Shown here piece after piece: positions 1 to 13,573 of a stretch of 64,000 bases of DNA. The stretch is taken from positions 4,774,001 through 4,838,000 of the forward strand of contig NC_089550.1 in assembly GCF_040115645.1 (NCBI RefSeq). Reading direction: 5' to 3'. The notes beneath the pieces are model-generated. The model made no database searches and had not been told where the DNA came from. It worked only from the letters and a program-made list of their open reading frames with translations. The stretch comes from Euwallacea fornicatus. Taxonomy: Eukaryota; Arthropoda; Insecta; Coleoptera; Curculionidae. Within the stretch, counting starts at the first letter, position 1. The number at the start of each line of letters is the position of its first letter. Made by a program: the position numbers and the translations under genes.

Positions 1-2131
1 AATAAACACTAATTAACATCCATGCCAGGTTATTAGATTTCTATTAAATACTTGTTCATCATATTATTACGTTTCATATAATTTTCTAGTTTAATTTCAT
101 TAAATTATGTTCGAGGGGACTTTAACTGAATATTGATTACCCAACAGCATTTATTTAGTAATTTTCTGCATGATTAGACCAATTCTCCATTTCTACAGTT
201 GAGCCACTGCATAGTAATTTAAAACCTTCAATATTCTTTTTTCCATTTACAGGGACATAAAAAGCTTTTAAATCTTTTAAATTGGGAGTGAAATACGAAG
301 CTATTTTGTATTCTTAAGCAGCCGTTTTCGCTTTTAGGTGAATAATTGTTAGATAAGAAATCAGAGGCAAAATTTTAGATTTTTTTCACTATAACCATAT
401 AAATATGTAAGGGTATTTGGAAATCTGCAGACTGAATAAAATGTTGGAACAAAATAAGTATTTTACGTTATACACATTATGCGCATACAAAATTTTTAGT
501 ATTGTTGGCGGGCTGTGAAATTTAACACCTCGCATTCCTTGCTCAATGTCTTCCTCGTAATTGATCGAATGTTGCTTTAAAGCTCAAAAAAATCTCCGGA
601 ACGTCAACAGCTTTAGAGCACTTCCTTTTACTAGGGAACCTCCGTCCCCTGTAACATCAACAAATAGGGGCCAGTAATGATCTGCAGAAAGAGCTCTTAA
701 CCTCCGAACGCTTTTTACAATAATCCTCTAAAGCCTCTAGTTAAATAAACACAAGATTTGCTTATGGAAGTATAAGTAGCTTTAGGGGAGAATTTCACAT
801 ATATACAGAGAACATCACGTAATCAATATTTTCTCTTATTTGCTCCACGTGTGTCCAAATATTAGGAAACTCACCGGAGTCCAATGAAATCCTCAAGGAA
901 AACATTTGCCTGGACCATTCGTGTAATAGCAGAGGACTAGAACTAATAGTAGTAGTAATAGCAATTCTATAACCAATTTCTCCTGCAACTCCTCCATTTG
1001 GTGTCAACCAAAAACTAATAGGAAATTGAGACCCAATTTACCATGAAAGCCATATTTTAGATCGAGATTGTGAGTAGGTACTACTAAGTGGATTTATCTA
1101 CGATTTATTATGGGAACTAAGCCAAGGCAAATGCATATTCATTTTCCTGACACATTTGTTAAAATTTAAATAAAAAAGTAAGAATTTGGTTTTCAAACAA
1201 GCGGATGTGAATATCCGGATAATATTAAAGAGATAAATCGTGGCTGAAAGCTGCTTTATGCATGTTGAGTAAGCTCTTAGGGGATATGAGCAAGCGAATC
1301 CCGTTTATGCTCTGATTTGGTAGGGTTAGCACCGGTTAGTTGGGAATAAATTCATTATTTCTTACCTACTTCTATGAATTTATGTTCCTTAGTTAAAACA
1401 ATGAATTCTCCTTTAAATATGAGGCGCGAGCTATTAGCATGACAAAGCAAAAGCTGTGCAATTTTCAAGAAAAATGGTTAAGATTTCAGCTACTCTGTAC
1501 TACTTTATAAATTACTCCTGTGTGTTGAAATCCTGTTCTCAGAAAATCGGAGAATTTTCTTAAAGGTTGGTTCAGATTTCGCAAAGGTAAAGTAACTTCA
1601 TTTTGGTAAAAGTTCAGGGTATTTGTCTTGAGGCGATTCATATTACAAAGGAGAAAGAAAGAAGTTCGGGGAGTTTCCTTCAACTCTTAAAAGTCCAGGG
1701 AATTGAGTGAAATGTTAAAAAGAAGGGCAGCTTCCTTCGTTACAAAAACTAGTTTCCATTAAACATTTAAATAATTTTCCTCAAAGTCGGTGAATTTTAA
1801 ATGAAGTTCCAGAAATATACTCAAGATAAAATTTTCAAGAATTTTCTTAAGAGCTAACAGTTTACTTAGGATTAGAGGAGCTCCATTTTTTCACTAATAC
1901 TCCAGAGGATTTCGAGATATTGCACGTTACTGAAGAAATGATTTGCTAAAAATATCATCTAATACTGAATGAAGTAGTCAACTTTCGAATTTAAAGCCTT
2001 TTGAGAAATTCTGTACGTTTTTATGAACTGTCATGGTTTATGAACTTGTACTGTAGTTGATACGTTATGTATTTACGAATTTGATCTTGCAGTGAAAGTA
2101 AATATTTGACTATTTTTATTTATTTTTTCAG
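1..2131. other. Non-coding: upstream intron of the GPCR gene
   Basis: No exon, repeat structure or recognisable transposon was found here on either strand. The right border is the acceptor of the first visible GPCR exon, so at least the right part should be intron. The exons for the receptor N-terminus, TM1 and TM2 were looked for and not seen, so they probably lie to the left of the window. Small open frames here have no recognisable motif. Confidence 0.55.
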
Positions 2132-2279
2132 TCAGTCTCAGTAACAGTCTCCATCCTCACCTTGACCTACATCTCCATAGACAGATGGTACGCATTTTGC
2201 TACCCTCTATCTTTCAGGACCACCACTGCGAAGGCTCAAGGTGCTATATGCATCATCTGGATACTCTCCACAGTTTGCC
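2132..2279 (+). CDS. GPCR exon: TM3 end, DRW motif, TM4 start
   Basis: A good acceptor (a T-rich tract ending TTTTTTCAG) precedes the first base and GTAAGC follows the last. The exon starts in phase 0 and ends in phase 1. It encodes [20 protein letters not shown], then a second inner loop with FCYPLSF and the beginning of TM4 (IIWILSTVC). SVSV..LTL..I..DRWYA is the signature of orexin/allatotropin receptors. The phase-1 end joins directly to the exon at 9074, giving STVCQIPETYSL, which fits the TM4 to loop-2 region without a missing exon. Confidence 0.9.
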
Positions 2280-5200
2280 GTAAGCTCCATTCATAGTAAT
2301 AGAAATAGAAAAGTAGGAAAAACCCATTTTAGTCTAAAAAAAAACATTTGCCTGAATTTAGCAACTATTAGCTATTTCCCAAGCCGAGGTGTTTTATTTT
2401 TGCTCTTTCAAGAGAGTGAGAGTCAAATTAACGTGGCCCGTCCGGCAAAATATTTGGCCTCTTTCGAGTTCATTAAAAGTTATGCATTTTTTAAAACCCG
2501 TCAGGGATGTCAGTTTAATTAACGTTAACGCATGACTTGGAAGTAATTTCCTCTGAGTTGATTCGGTTCATATTGGGCTGATTATTTGACTTGTTACGTA
2601 ATCGTTATCAGAGCAACACGTGGTGATTTTGTAGAAATATTGACTGACAGCACAACGAAATTTAAGCAAAATTTGGGATCCGTGTAAATTAATTCTGGTA
2701 TTAATGCACAACCGATTTGATAATAATTGGCTCAGATCATGCCTAGTTAGGCCCAGTTGTAAGTTGGTTATAACAAGCTGTAGTGTTGGAATAGTAATTG
2801 AGTTTATTGTTTGCACTGTGATATCAGTGGTGCTGGTATTAGCTTATATTAGTTGAATGTGTAATACAGATTTAGATTGGTAGAATGGTGCAGATTGAAA
2901 GTTATGCGAAGGTAATAATTGGAGCTCGAATTGCAGTCCGGATCATTAGAACTTTCAAAAGTGATTTATCTCGTGGTACAGAGCTAGCAGACACTTCCGG
3001 AAAGTGCATTCAAAAACACTGACTTTGATTTATTTCGTTTTTTGTTGTTGTCAAGTGGTGCACGTGAAGTTTAAAATTCAATGAATATAGTCAGCACTAA
3101 GGTGCTGACCGTTTCACGCTTCTTCAGCAACTTCTCAGAATGCTCTGAAAATCTTCATGTCCACTTTCAAATTCAAGGGTTCCCGACTCACCGAATTTTA
3201 AGTATTCGATTTCCTACGTTCAGTGATAAATTAGTACTGAAATGGAGTTAATTTTATTTATTATGCTGCTAAGGAATTGACTTCATAGCGAATCTACTCT
3301 AATCTTATAAAAATAGCTATCGCAGATCAGACTGGACGATTCTCAAAGATCCAAAAAGCCAACCCGATAACCATCGACTATTGATCTTGTATCTTTGTTG
3401 ATTAATCGTTTGCCTAAGGGCTACGCACTATGTCAATAATCGAAAAATTGCGTTAGAGTAATGGTGGCACGGGGATATATGGAAAGGGCCTACTATAGAG
3501 ATACAACCGCCATCCGTAGACAAATTCTATGATTTAGCACAAAAGCTCAGGAATGCGGGGCTTTTGGTGTTTGAACGGGTATCGTACTTGCTTGCTTATT
3601 TGGGGAGATTTTAATTATTTCGTAATGAAAATAATTATCACCTAGTGAAAAGGGTAATTTTTCTAAAAAAGCGATCCCTTGGTTGCTGCCTATGACAGAT
3701 TATTATGGCGTTAACGAGCTACGCTTCTATATCTCCCATTCGGCTAGTTAGTGTTCTATTGGAAACTGCACAAAAAAAGGAAAAACAAAACTATAAAGTC
3801 AATGATTGCAAACACTCTAATATTTAACGTGATAAAAGTGGAAATGTTTCCTTTTGGTAAAAAGTCCCAATAAATATCCCTCTTTTTCATCCTCATAAAA
3901 TAATAAAAATATCTTTGTCCGAATTTCTTTTACGAGCAAGTTTTACAAAGTAGGTCTTATACCCATGTGTCTAATACAAAGTATCTCTATGTATATTTCA
4001 TTAAATCCACGGACGCAAAGCACAAAAGAGGACAATAAAATGCCCAAGTGAACAGAATATTGTTCTGAATTATTCAAATTATTTTAACAAAGCGCTGGTT
4101 TCTGTTAAGAATTTGAAAATCTCATTGAATAAGCAGTCTTGAGAGCAGCCAGAAAGTGTTAGATTTTATTAGATTATTAAGAATGCGCAAAAGACAAGAA
4201 TTAGAGACGTTTTTAGGCGGCATTTTAGCTAGTCAGGACTTTAATTACATTGCAGGGTGATTGGCCAGTAGAATAATAACAATAGATTTACATTGGGTTT
4301 CCTCTGTGTTTTTTACCAGCCTTGGACCTCTCGACGAAATCGTTTTTTTGTCATAACATTTTTGATTTTTTCAGCTTTACTATATCATAGAAAATTTATG
4401 GAGGAGGTGAACCTACCAAATAGAATTCTACAACGAAACCCACCTCAAAATCTGGAATATGCGAGAACTCTCCCTGGGAATGACAACACAATGGGTCAGT
4501 CAATACAGTTCAGTCATGGACAATATCAGCAAACTCTCGTCAGTTTGACGTCATTCCTTGGAAGAGTTCTACTCCAAGTTTCCCGAATAGAGACGGGCGT
4601 TTCGATAGTTTAAGCGCGGGTAACCTCTTCAGACTGATTTAGTTAACGCAGTTTGGTTTTTATTTATTCAGATTCATTGCACTTGAAATCAATAACAAAT
4701 AATAATATAGCAGCAAAAACCGATTCATCCATTATGCTTCGTCGCATTTTCCCAGAACATATTTCACGTGTCATAACCCATATTTATTATTAATGGATTT
4801 GGATTGCTTCCACATATTTACGAGCATGGCTTTGCCATTTTTTTTTATCTATGAGCACGAAATTCGCTGCGAATAATATTTCCCATATAGATCAATCATT
4901 TTTTACTTGATACCAACTAAAACCTTTTAGTTGAAAACCGCCGTTGTTTTATTCGTTTCAATCAGTGAAATCTTTAAAATCTATGTATTTCGTAATAACA
5001 TAAATTTTGCTTTAATATTAGACAAAATTAAGAATTTTTCAGTAATAAATTTGTATTAAATCAAATGAATTATGTACAAAATAGGTGGTAAACGATCTTG
5101 AATCAAAACTTTTATTATGGTGTTAATAATACCACTTTAATGGCATGTCATCTCCGATAAGGAAACAACTTAAAGTCAGCCTAAGGATTTCGGTAAACAA

Positions 5201-8200
5201 AAAGATATTTTACAATACTTTCCCTGTAATAATAAACTTACTTATTCTATACCAAAGACGGGCTAAAACCTATTTTTTGCCAAAAACTTAATAGTTATCT
5301 ATGACAGTTATCTTAATGTTTTCGCCTCTGATAGCGAGGAAATGGTTCCTCTTGGGTTCACCAGATTCAGAATCTTTTTCTGGAGAGGGAGAGGCAGTTT
5401 CCAGCTCTATGTTCGCTAGGATGAAATTTTGGCTGTCGCGTCTTTCTGCAATAAATAAGTACAAGCAATAAATATACAAGAGCGGATTTTCATTTCATAA
5501 CGATAAATAAAATTAGTTAAGAACCAAATTAATTAGTTTTTCAATTTCATTTGATTTAATTAATATTAATAAAAATTCTTCATTCGCACAGGATCGATTT
5601 TGTTTCGAGATTTACGGGAGATTTTCTCAGTAAAATCAGGCAAAATTTTTTAGTTTTTTTTTGTAGATATGATTTTGTTATATTCGCTATTATACAGAGT
5701 ATCCTATTTAACGTTAGACACTAAATCTGCTTAACGTGCATTAACTTTAGGCAAGTTTAATGTCTGACCGTAGTAACCGTAGCATAGGACGAGTGTTATT
5801 GGCAGTTACTTTTAACTGCGAATAGTTTGGACTTGCACCCCTGCTTGTGTGTGAGGGCTTATTCCTAAATATGTTCGTGGGAAAAAATCGCAAATTATTG
5901 CCACAAAATTTAACTTCTTATCTACGCCACTGGCCTGGATTTAGATCAGTGTATTTTTCATCTTCGAAGTGTCTCTCTGTCGTTTTTAACTTCACCAAAA
6001 GACCTTCGAAATGAGACAGAAGTGATAAACAATTATTGTTTGTTTACATTCGTTATCGCCTTAAACGACTAGTTTCGGTAAAAATACCCAGATAATCCCA
6101 TATGGAGTTTCGAGAATGAAGCAGCATTTATTATTGAAATATATATGGCGGTTTGGATATGGGAATATGATGCATCGTTTTAAAAGGCCTTTCGACACAT
6201 TTCTTAATATACAGGATAATCTATTTAAACAAGCGCGCTTTAGGCAGATTTAAAAAAATAAATAATGGTATTTTTAGCTCGCTTAATTTAATAAATGAAA
6301 TGCATTTCCTTTTTTTTTTGCGAAATTCAAACTCCTTCCCTGTTTCCTATATTGAATTCGACTTTCTAAACATTCCCACCTCAGTAATCATTAAAGCGAA
6401 AAATTACCTATTTAAGTACGCAGCTGAAAAATTAGCCTTACGTGCATGGCTTCTCTATACCTGCCCAACATTTATCATCCCCACGACGTCTACATTATGA
6501 CACCCATTAAAGTACTATTTTCAGATAAAACCGCAACTTCCTTATTATCCAGGAAAGTGGGAGAAGATCCCATAACGGAGAATTTGTCGTAGTTTGTTAT
6601 AGATTTCACAGCTCAAATGCAGTAAATAGAGTCTTAAATTGTTATAGATGTTTTTTCGTGGAAAGTACTTAATATCTGGAAATTGTGTCATTGTATATAG
6701 CGTGAATTGGATATTTACACCTACGATAATAATCTAATTCAAATTTAAACATGAAGGGGGCGGTTGCATACTTAAATACAATACAGGGGGGAATTGGAAT
6801 TTCTGGAAATCCTAAGTTGCCAAGTTAAATCCTGGGATATCCTGAAAGCTAGGGCTTAGAAGTGTTTAATCCCAATCATTATGCAAGCTATTTTATAGTT
6901 GTAGAACAACCCAAAAATCGCCTGCCTCTTAATCTCCATTACTAACGACGTAATCTCAAGTTAATTCCAGAGGGATAAGTAAAAAGAATTGTCTTTAATC
7001 ATCCTCCCACATGGAGATATTGATAAATTACGTAGTTAATTTTTTATTGTGGCAAATAAACTCTTTAAATTATGGAAGTTTTGATGAAGTTTTTGAACTT
7101 ACCTCTGCTCTTTCTGCAAAAATAAATGAGGATTCCAACGACAATTAACAACGCTACTGTGACTACGGTAACAGCGAGCAATAGGTAGACCTTGTTGGTG
7201 TAGCTGCTTCCTCCCCAATTATGAGGATAATTGTGAGATTCGGACCCGGTGGCTATTTTCAGATTCGGTTGAGTATTTTGGTCGAGGTTAAATGGAGTTT
7301 CGGTTAGGTTCATTTTCAAGGTTGAAAGTTAGGCAAGGTGAAGAACAACTGATCTTTCAGAGAAAAACTTATCTGGAACGCAAAAAAATATCTGTACTGA
7401 AAATGCATTTCCATTAATTGCCACTCATAAAGTAATAATATGTGAGATAAATTATCTGTGAGCATATACATACGTTGAAGGGGAAAGCGCCTAGTCATAT
7501 CTTTTTGGAGGGTGTAAATGATTTTCTATCATAATTATCATATCTCTTCCATGTAAACACTGTAAACTCGTTACGACGATATGTGGCACACTTTATTTTT
7601 TATGGTAATCTAATGGTTCTAAGTAGTCTGTTTACATCGTCTTTTGTTAAATCAATAAAAAGTCACTGAAACTCTTAATAATACTTTAAACTAATAACAC
7701 TAATAAAAATAATACCGTTATGAATTTCCCTAAAGAACTCCCTGCAAATTTAGTCACTAACTTCCATTATAACACCCTGGATTTCACTATTATATTACCC
7801 TGCAGAATTACCATTAAGAAAGACATAACATAGACACTTATCCACAACTATAGCGCGGGTAATATGTGCGATAGAGTTAGTAATCTCCATATCTCTATTA
7901 TCTATTTCATATTTTAAGAACACTTGGCAGGTAGTTGAATTTTCCGACAAGATAAGGTAATATTTCCAATAAAGCTGTCGATTGATTAGGGACTGAAAAT
8001 AAACAGATTTACAATACAGGTTGTCCATTAAACATATGGCAAAAATTTAATGGGTAATTCCCTAGACAATTCCAATAATATTTTGCCTTTTGATGGTTTT
8101 TAAAAAGCCTTTTCGTTCCGAAGATAATTATTAGAATAGTCCAAGGAATGACCCCTTGAATTTCTTCCGTATGTTTAATAGACACCCTGTATAGACGTCT

Positions 8201-11200
8201 ACTGTTGTGTAATTTATGTTTGGGTGATGGGCTTAATATTAGGGTGTAAGAGGTAACGATCATAAATGTGATTATTTTGTAGAGATGAAGGTCATCTTTG
8301 CGTCAGAGATTATGTAGTTACGTCGTAAAGAATTATACGCATTTCCTGAATTAAATAATAATGTGATTGTTACTTATTAGAAACTTCAAGTTACTCAGAA
8401 GTGCTGATTATGCGTGCAGTAACTTACGAAAAATAAAAAAATTGTATAAGTTGAATATTTTGAAATCATTTTCAATTACTGTTTTGAGTTTTAATAATTT
8501 TCCATTTAAACGGTTTTGATACGTTTTTCTTCGTATATACAGGGTGTTCCAGCAAGTACAAACTAAGGGCATGTTTCATGCTTTCACCGTATAATTATTT
8601 TATGTATTTTTCAAGTGCTCCCTGGCTGCTATATCCTGTACAATAATTTTAATGATTTTATCAGTGTGTTTGTTATCGTTGTCAGCAGTATGATGGTTCA
8701 TCATTTCGAGACTAAAATAAATACTGATTAAGGTCGTATGTTTCCAAGGAAAAGTCGATGTTCCAAGGAAACGTTATCGATTTACACTTAAACATGTTGT
8801 AATAATACACAATTAAGGAATTTCGACAATGCTAAAACAAAACTCAATTAAATAAATTTTAAGTTTCGCTTTCTGTATCGATTGCCTATAGATGATTGTG
8901 ATTTAATTATTGATTTTACAATAAATTATTATTTGTTGTCTACACAAAAACGTAGCTATTACAGTCTCTTGCGCGTTAATCATTATTTGAAATCTAGCAT
9001 AAGTTCTAGCATAATTAACCACTTGAGAGTGTTTGTTTAACGAATAATTTGAATATAAATTTATTCTTCGCAGAGATACCAGAAACGTACTCCCTCAGGA
9101 CAGTACCATACCAGGACTTCGAAATTTATTTGACGCAATGCGTTCCTGCTTGGGGTCAAAAGATCGACAAAATTTACTTCATAGTCAAGACCATAATATT
9201 CTTCGTTCTTCCTTTGATCTTCATGTCAGTGGCCTATACCAAAATCGTCATGATTCTTTGGAGATCAAATAATGACCAACGTCCAGGTAAATCTCAGTTT
9301 TGGTATAATATTATTATTGACTCACAGATTGCCCCCAGCTGGCTCAAATCGATCAGGGGAGAACACTTTTTCAATGAATATGAACACGAGCACAGAAGGA
9401 CAACTGAAATCCCGAAGAAAAGCGGCAAAAATGTTGGTTTCTGTGGTTTTGGTGTTTGCACTGTGCCTTACTCCTCTGCACTTCATGAATATCATAAAGT
9501 AAGTAAAAACACATGGAAAGACTAAAGACATTTGTCGTGACTTTATGGCTTTCACACTCTCTTTTATACTTTCCTTTGTAGTTTTTATTACAACGTTGCT
9601 TTTATATGCTCTTCCTGCGGGCAAATGCAACCTTTTTGTGCACTTTGCAAATTACTAATATAAAAATCTAGAAGCAACATAGCGGTGAAAATGTAAGAAT
9701 CTCATTTCCTTTAATGTTCAAAAGTATAAATCGATCTCAGCCACACAAAAGCTCTAGTTGGATTTTATACCCGCGATATTAGTTCGGATGTTATAAGACG
9801 TAAAAATGTGGGAGTATATCTATGCATTACATAGAGATAGATGGTAGAAAATTTCCTGGTTTAAGAGAACCGAAGAAGGATTTATGTAACATTATGTCAA
9901 AGGAATTTCTTCGGAGAGCGTGTCGTTCGTAAATGTCCCTGTTGTAGCGAAAGCTTCCCTGTTGATGTAAGTGTTGATTGGATTTACGGGAATTTTATTC
10001 CAAGCTAAATAACGTTGAAGGCTGATTTAATATATATACTATAGGGACTGAAGCACAAAAGAGCAGGTGGCTCGTATGGTACTACAGCATCGGTGAACCT
10101 ATAGGAGCTTTAAAAATTTAAGTGTTTTTATACCCTACAACTATTATTAGTTCCTCTTTACAGCTGTTGTTTCGAAATTTTAAAATAAATTTTCTTTTCA
10201 AAAATACTTCTGTTAGACAAAGTTATCTTAGAGCTCTGAAATCAAACTACTGATAACTCTATTTGTAGGATAATTTAATACATATTAGAGAAAATAAGAA
10301 CTTTGTGGCCAGCCATTGCTTCTATCAGAATTATGCTTCTGGTTATGTTCGGTTATTTTTGGTTCAAAGTAACAATAAAATAAATATAAAACTAAAAGAA
10401 AGTATATTGTTTTCTAAGGAAAATTGGTGAAATTTTTTTTTTAAGAAAAGCTAAACACATTAATACTTTATTGAGTATTGAATATCGTAACCTTTCGTTT
10501 TTTTATACCCACACGACTATATTTAAACATACCATCTCAATATACTTGTTCTATGTCTAAATTCCTTATTAGAGAGAATTTAGATATCCATCAGTTACAG
10601 CAAGCGACGGGTTTCGCCATAAAGCAAGTTTTCTTGGAACCCAGGGAAAACCCGTCTTTTCTTTAAAATAAATTTCGCCATATCATCGCGTTTATGCATA
10701 ATTGTTTATTCATAATTATAACAACAATTATATTGTTTCGCAGGGATTCGTTGGACCACACTCAAGTTAACCGCGCACTCTTCTTGTTGTGTCATTGGTT
10801 GCTCTATGCCAACAGCGCAGTGAATCCCTTAATTTACAACTTTATGAGCGGTAAGTGGTGCTTTGTTTTACAAGTAATTTAAAATTTAAAAATCTTCATT
10901 GTACCACAATACAGAGCAAAAAGTAGCCGTCAGGTATCGGTAATTCTTGTTTTTCCAAAGTTTTCTATAGTACTAGAAACAAACCTTTTTGTTATGGAGC
11001 GTGTAAATAAAAGCTCTTTTAATAATGTATATAATGAATCTTTCTGGTATTGACTCCGAAATTACTTGACCTACCTAATCTTGACTAACCTTTTTTTTTA
11101 GAGAGGATTAGGAAATCTATGTACCGACATGTGGACTGGGCACAAAGACGGTTTTGCTTACTTGCATAGCGTCAGATTGGTATTCTTTGGAATACCAATT

Positions 11201-13514
11201 AAACTCCTTCCTTCTCTTCACTTTCGTATCTCTAACGGAATCGCCACTATTACTCAGGGAGAGGTTAGCTTTTTCTCATTCGAAAACTCCTATCCTTCAT
11301 CTACCTATTTTATTAGAAAACCCTCTCCCTCGTCAGTTTAGAACATGTCTTAGAACCAATACATTTTACAACGGGGGCGAGTGTCTTCTCTACTTGCTTC
11401 TCTCAATTTATTGCTCATATAATCCTTTCATAACTTGAACTAACCTGAATTGATCGCAACTCTATATGTTACCGAATGAGAGTAGTTTTAAAGTCTATTC
11501 AATTTGATGTCATGAAAACTAAATATGGAAATTTCGAAGGTAGTATTGGACAATGGGATTTGTTATGTATGAAAATAGAAAGTATGCAGTAAAAGTTTTT
11601 AGTCGTCAGAAGAGGGCGTTAAGAATTCAGAGAATCTTACAAAGAAATATTTAAGAAAGTTGGAGTTATGACGTTTACTCTAACATAAGCATGTTAAGCA
11701 TTGCATTTTTCTTTTTTTTATTAATATTTTTTTGAGAGGCAGCACCTCAAAATTTATTCTCGATCAGAACTTTACATTATAAATACTCAATCCATAGGTT
11801 TACTGTGCATCAAAAATCTGCTTATTTTCAATGCATAAAGCAATGCATCAAACTTAAACTAGCGGGATCTCGAAAATTATAAGAGATACAGAGTCGACTA
11901 AATAATGGCAAAGTTCCGCAATTATTTATATGGCGCGGATTAAATAAAGTTTCGATATTAAGAAGTTTCGCTGTAGTTCCTGAGTTATCCGATGAAATAA
12001 AAAAAAATTGTAAAATCTGTTTCTCAGATGGGATAGTCAGATCTGATTGGTAACGTTTCGATTTTGTCACTCCATCACTGACTTTATTAATACGAACTGA
12101 CGTCTTAGTTAAACTAAATTCACGTGAATATATTATTTTACAAGCCGATGCCCCTTTTAATGAAGTTTCACGTGCCTTGATCTGCAAATTTGATGAAATT
12201 TCTTGATTTAATTGTGTTTTCTGACGACGTGTAAAGGACAGAATAATAAGGTATAAATCTCTATGGAATTATATACAGGGTGTCCCACAAGTGTTTCATT
12301 ATATTTCAGTGGGTAATAGTACATTGAAAAATAATATGACTACCTATATAAACCATATTCCAATAATGCTTCATTAAGAAGATACAGGGTGTTAAACTTT
12401 ACTTAAAAAATCTAACTTTTATTGATATATTCAAAACCGTTTGAGATATGTAAGTGAAATTTGGTATGTTTTGAGAGTTTATGTAGACGCATTTATTTAT
12501 GCAAAAGGGCTATTTTTCGTTTCACCAGTGACGTGCGTACGGATACCTCTCAGCACATTTTTAAAGAAAAACATGGTGCGCCACTGCTTTTTATCAAAAT
12601 AAAAATTATTTTTAGAAGTTTAATTTCATTTAGAAGAAAAATGCTCACTTGACTCTTTCGTCCGACGTATCGTTTGCCAGTAAAAAATTGAATACCGTCT
12701 ATATGCACGATATTCTCTAAATAGTTTTAATAATATTAAGTTTGTTTTAAATATTATTAATTTGCTATAACATTATAGAAATTGTTCAAATTGGTGGCCA
12801 TTTTGTTCAATACATAATTGAGCTCGCCTGTTCATTGATACTCTGATACGTTGAAATATTCCAGGTGTGTTTTAAGTTTAACACCCTGTATCTTCTTAAT
12901 GAAGCATTATTGGAATATGGTTTATATAGGGAGTCATATTATTTTTCAATGTACTATTACCCCCTGAAATATAATGAAACACTTGTGGGACACCCTGTAT
13001 ATACGGGACTTATTTCACTTTTCCTGTATTATTTAAAACGTAATGACAACTTACCTGGAAGTTTCCAATACAGTTTGGAGAAGCTAGTTTGACGCGACAG
13101 CAAACAGATCGGCTAAGGCTTTTTTACAGAATACCAACTTCGAGAAGCTAACGAGAATCTAGGTATCATCAGCCTGCTCGAGGCCAGGATAATAAGGCAC
13201 AATTATTCTTCCCATATAACCCAACTGGGATGGAAACTTTCCACAGTGTGCCCTAAACTTTGGCCTTATCGGTGGCTCAAACACGTGACTCTGGAAATAA
13301 AAATTTATTGTCTTTCAGAACTTGCAAGAAGGATAAATGCGATATTCTCCTCTCTTGTAAATAGTATCACTTTTCCTGCAAGCAAAGAGTGTTTTTCTAG
13401 ATAAGTTCTGAAATATAACCAAGTTTGGCTCTAAAATTTCCCACAGGCAGGAATAGGTGTTGGAAAATATATATATATATATATATATTTGTGTGTGTGT
13501 ATGTATATATACTT

Positions 13515-13573
<59 letters not shown>

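Noticed and set aside
4293..4613. 106-codon plus-strand frame
   Set aside because: No domain, splice or composition support; sits in the GPCR intron.
5693..6230. Possible element between TACAGAGTATCC and TACAGGATAATC motifs
   Set aside because: The two motifs point the same way and the similarity is weak, so no bounded element can be claimed.
8537..8660. Lone CAGGGTGTTCC end
   Set aside because: No inverted partner was found, so I did not call an element.
9322..9630. 102-codon minus-strand frame
   Set aside because: It lies opposite the GPCR TM6 exon and is its shadow.
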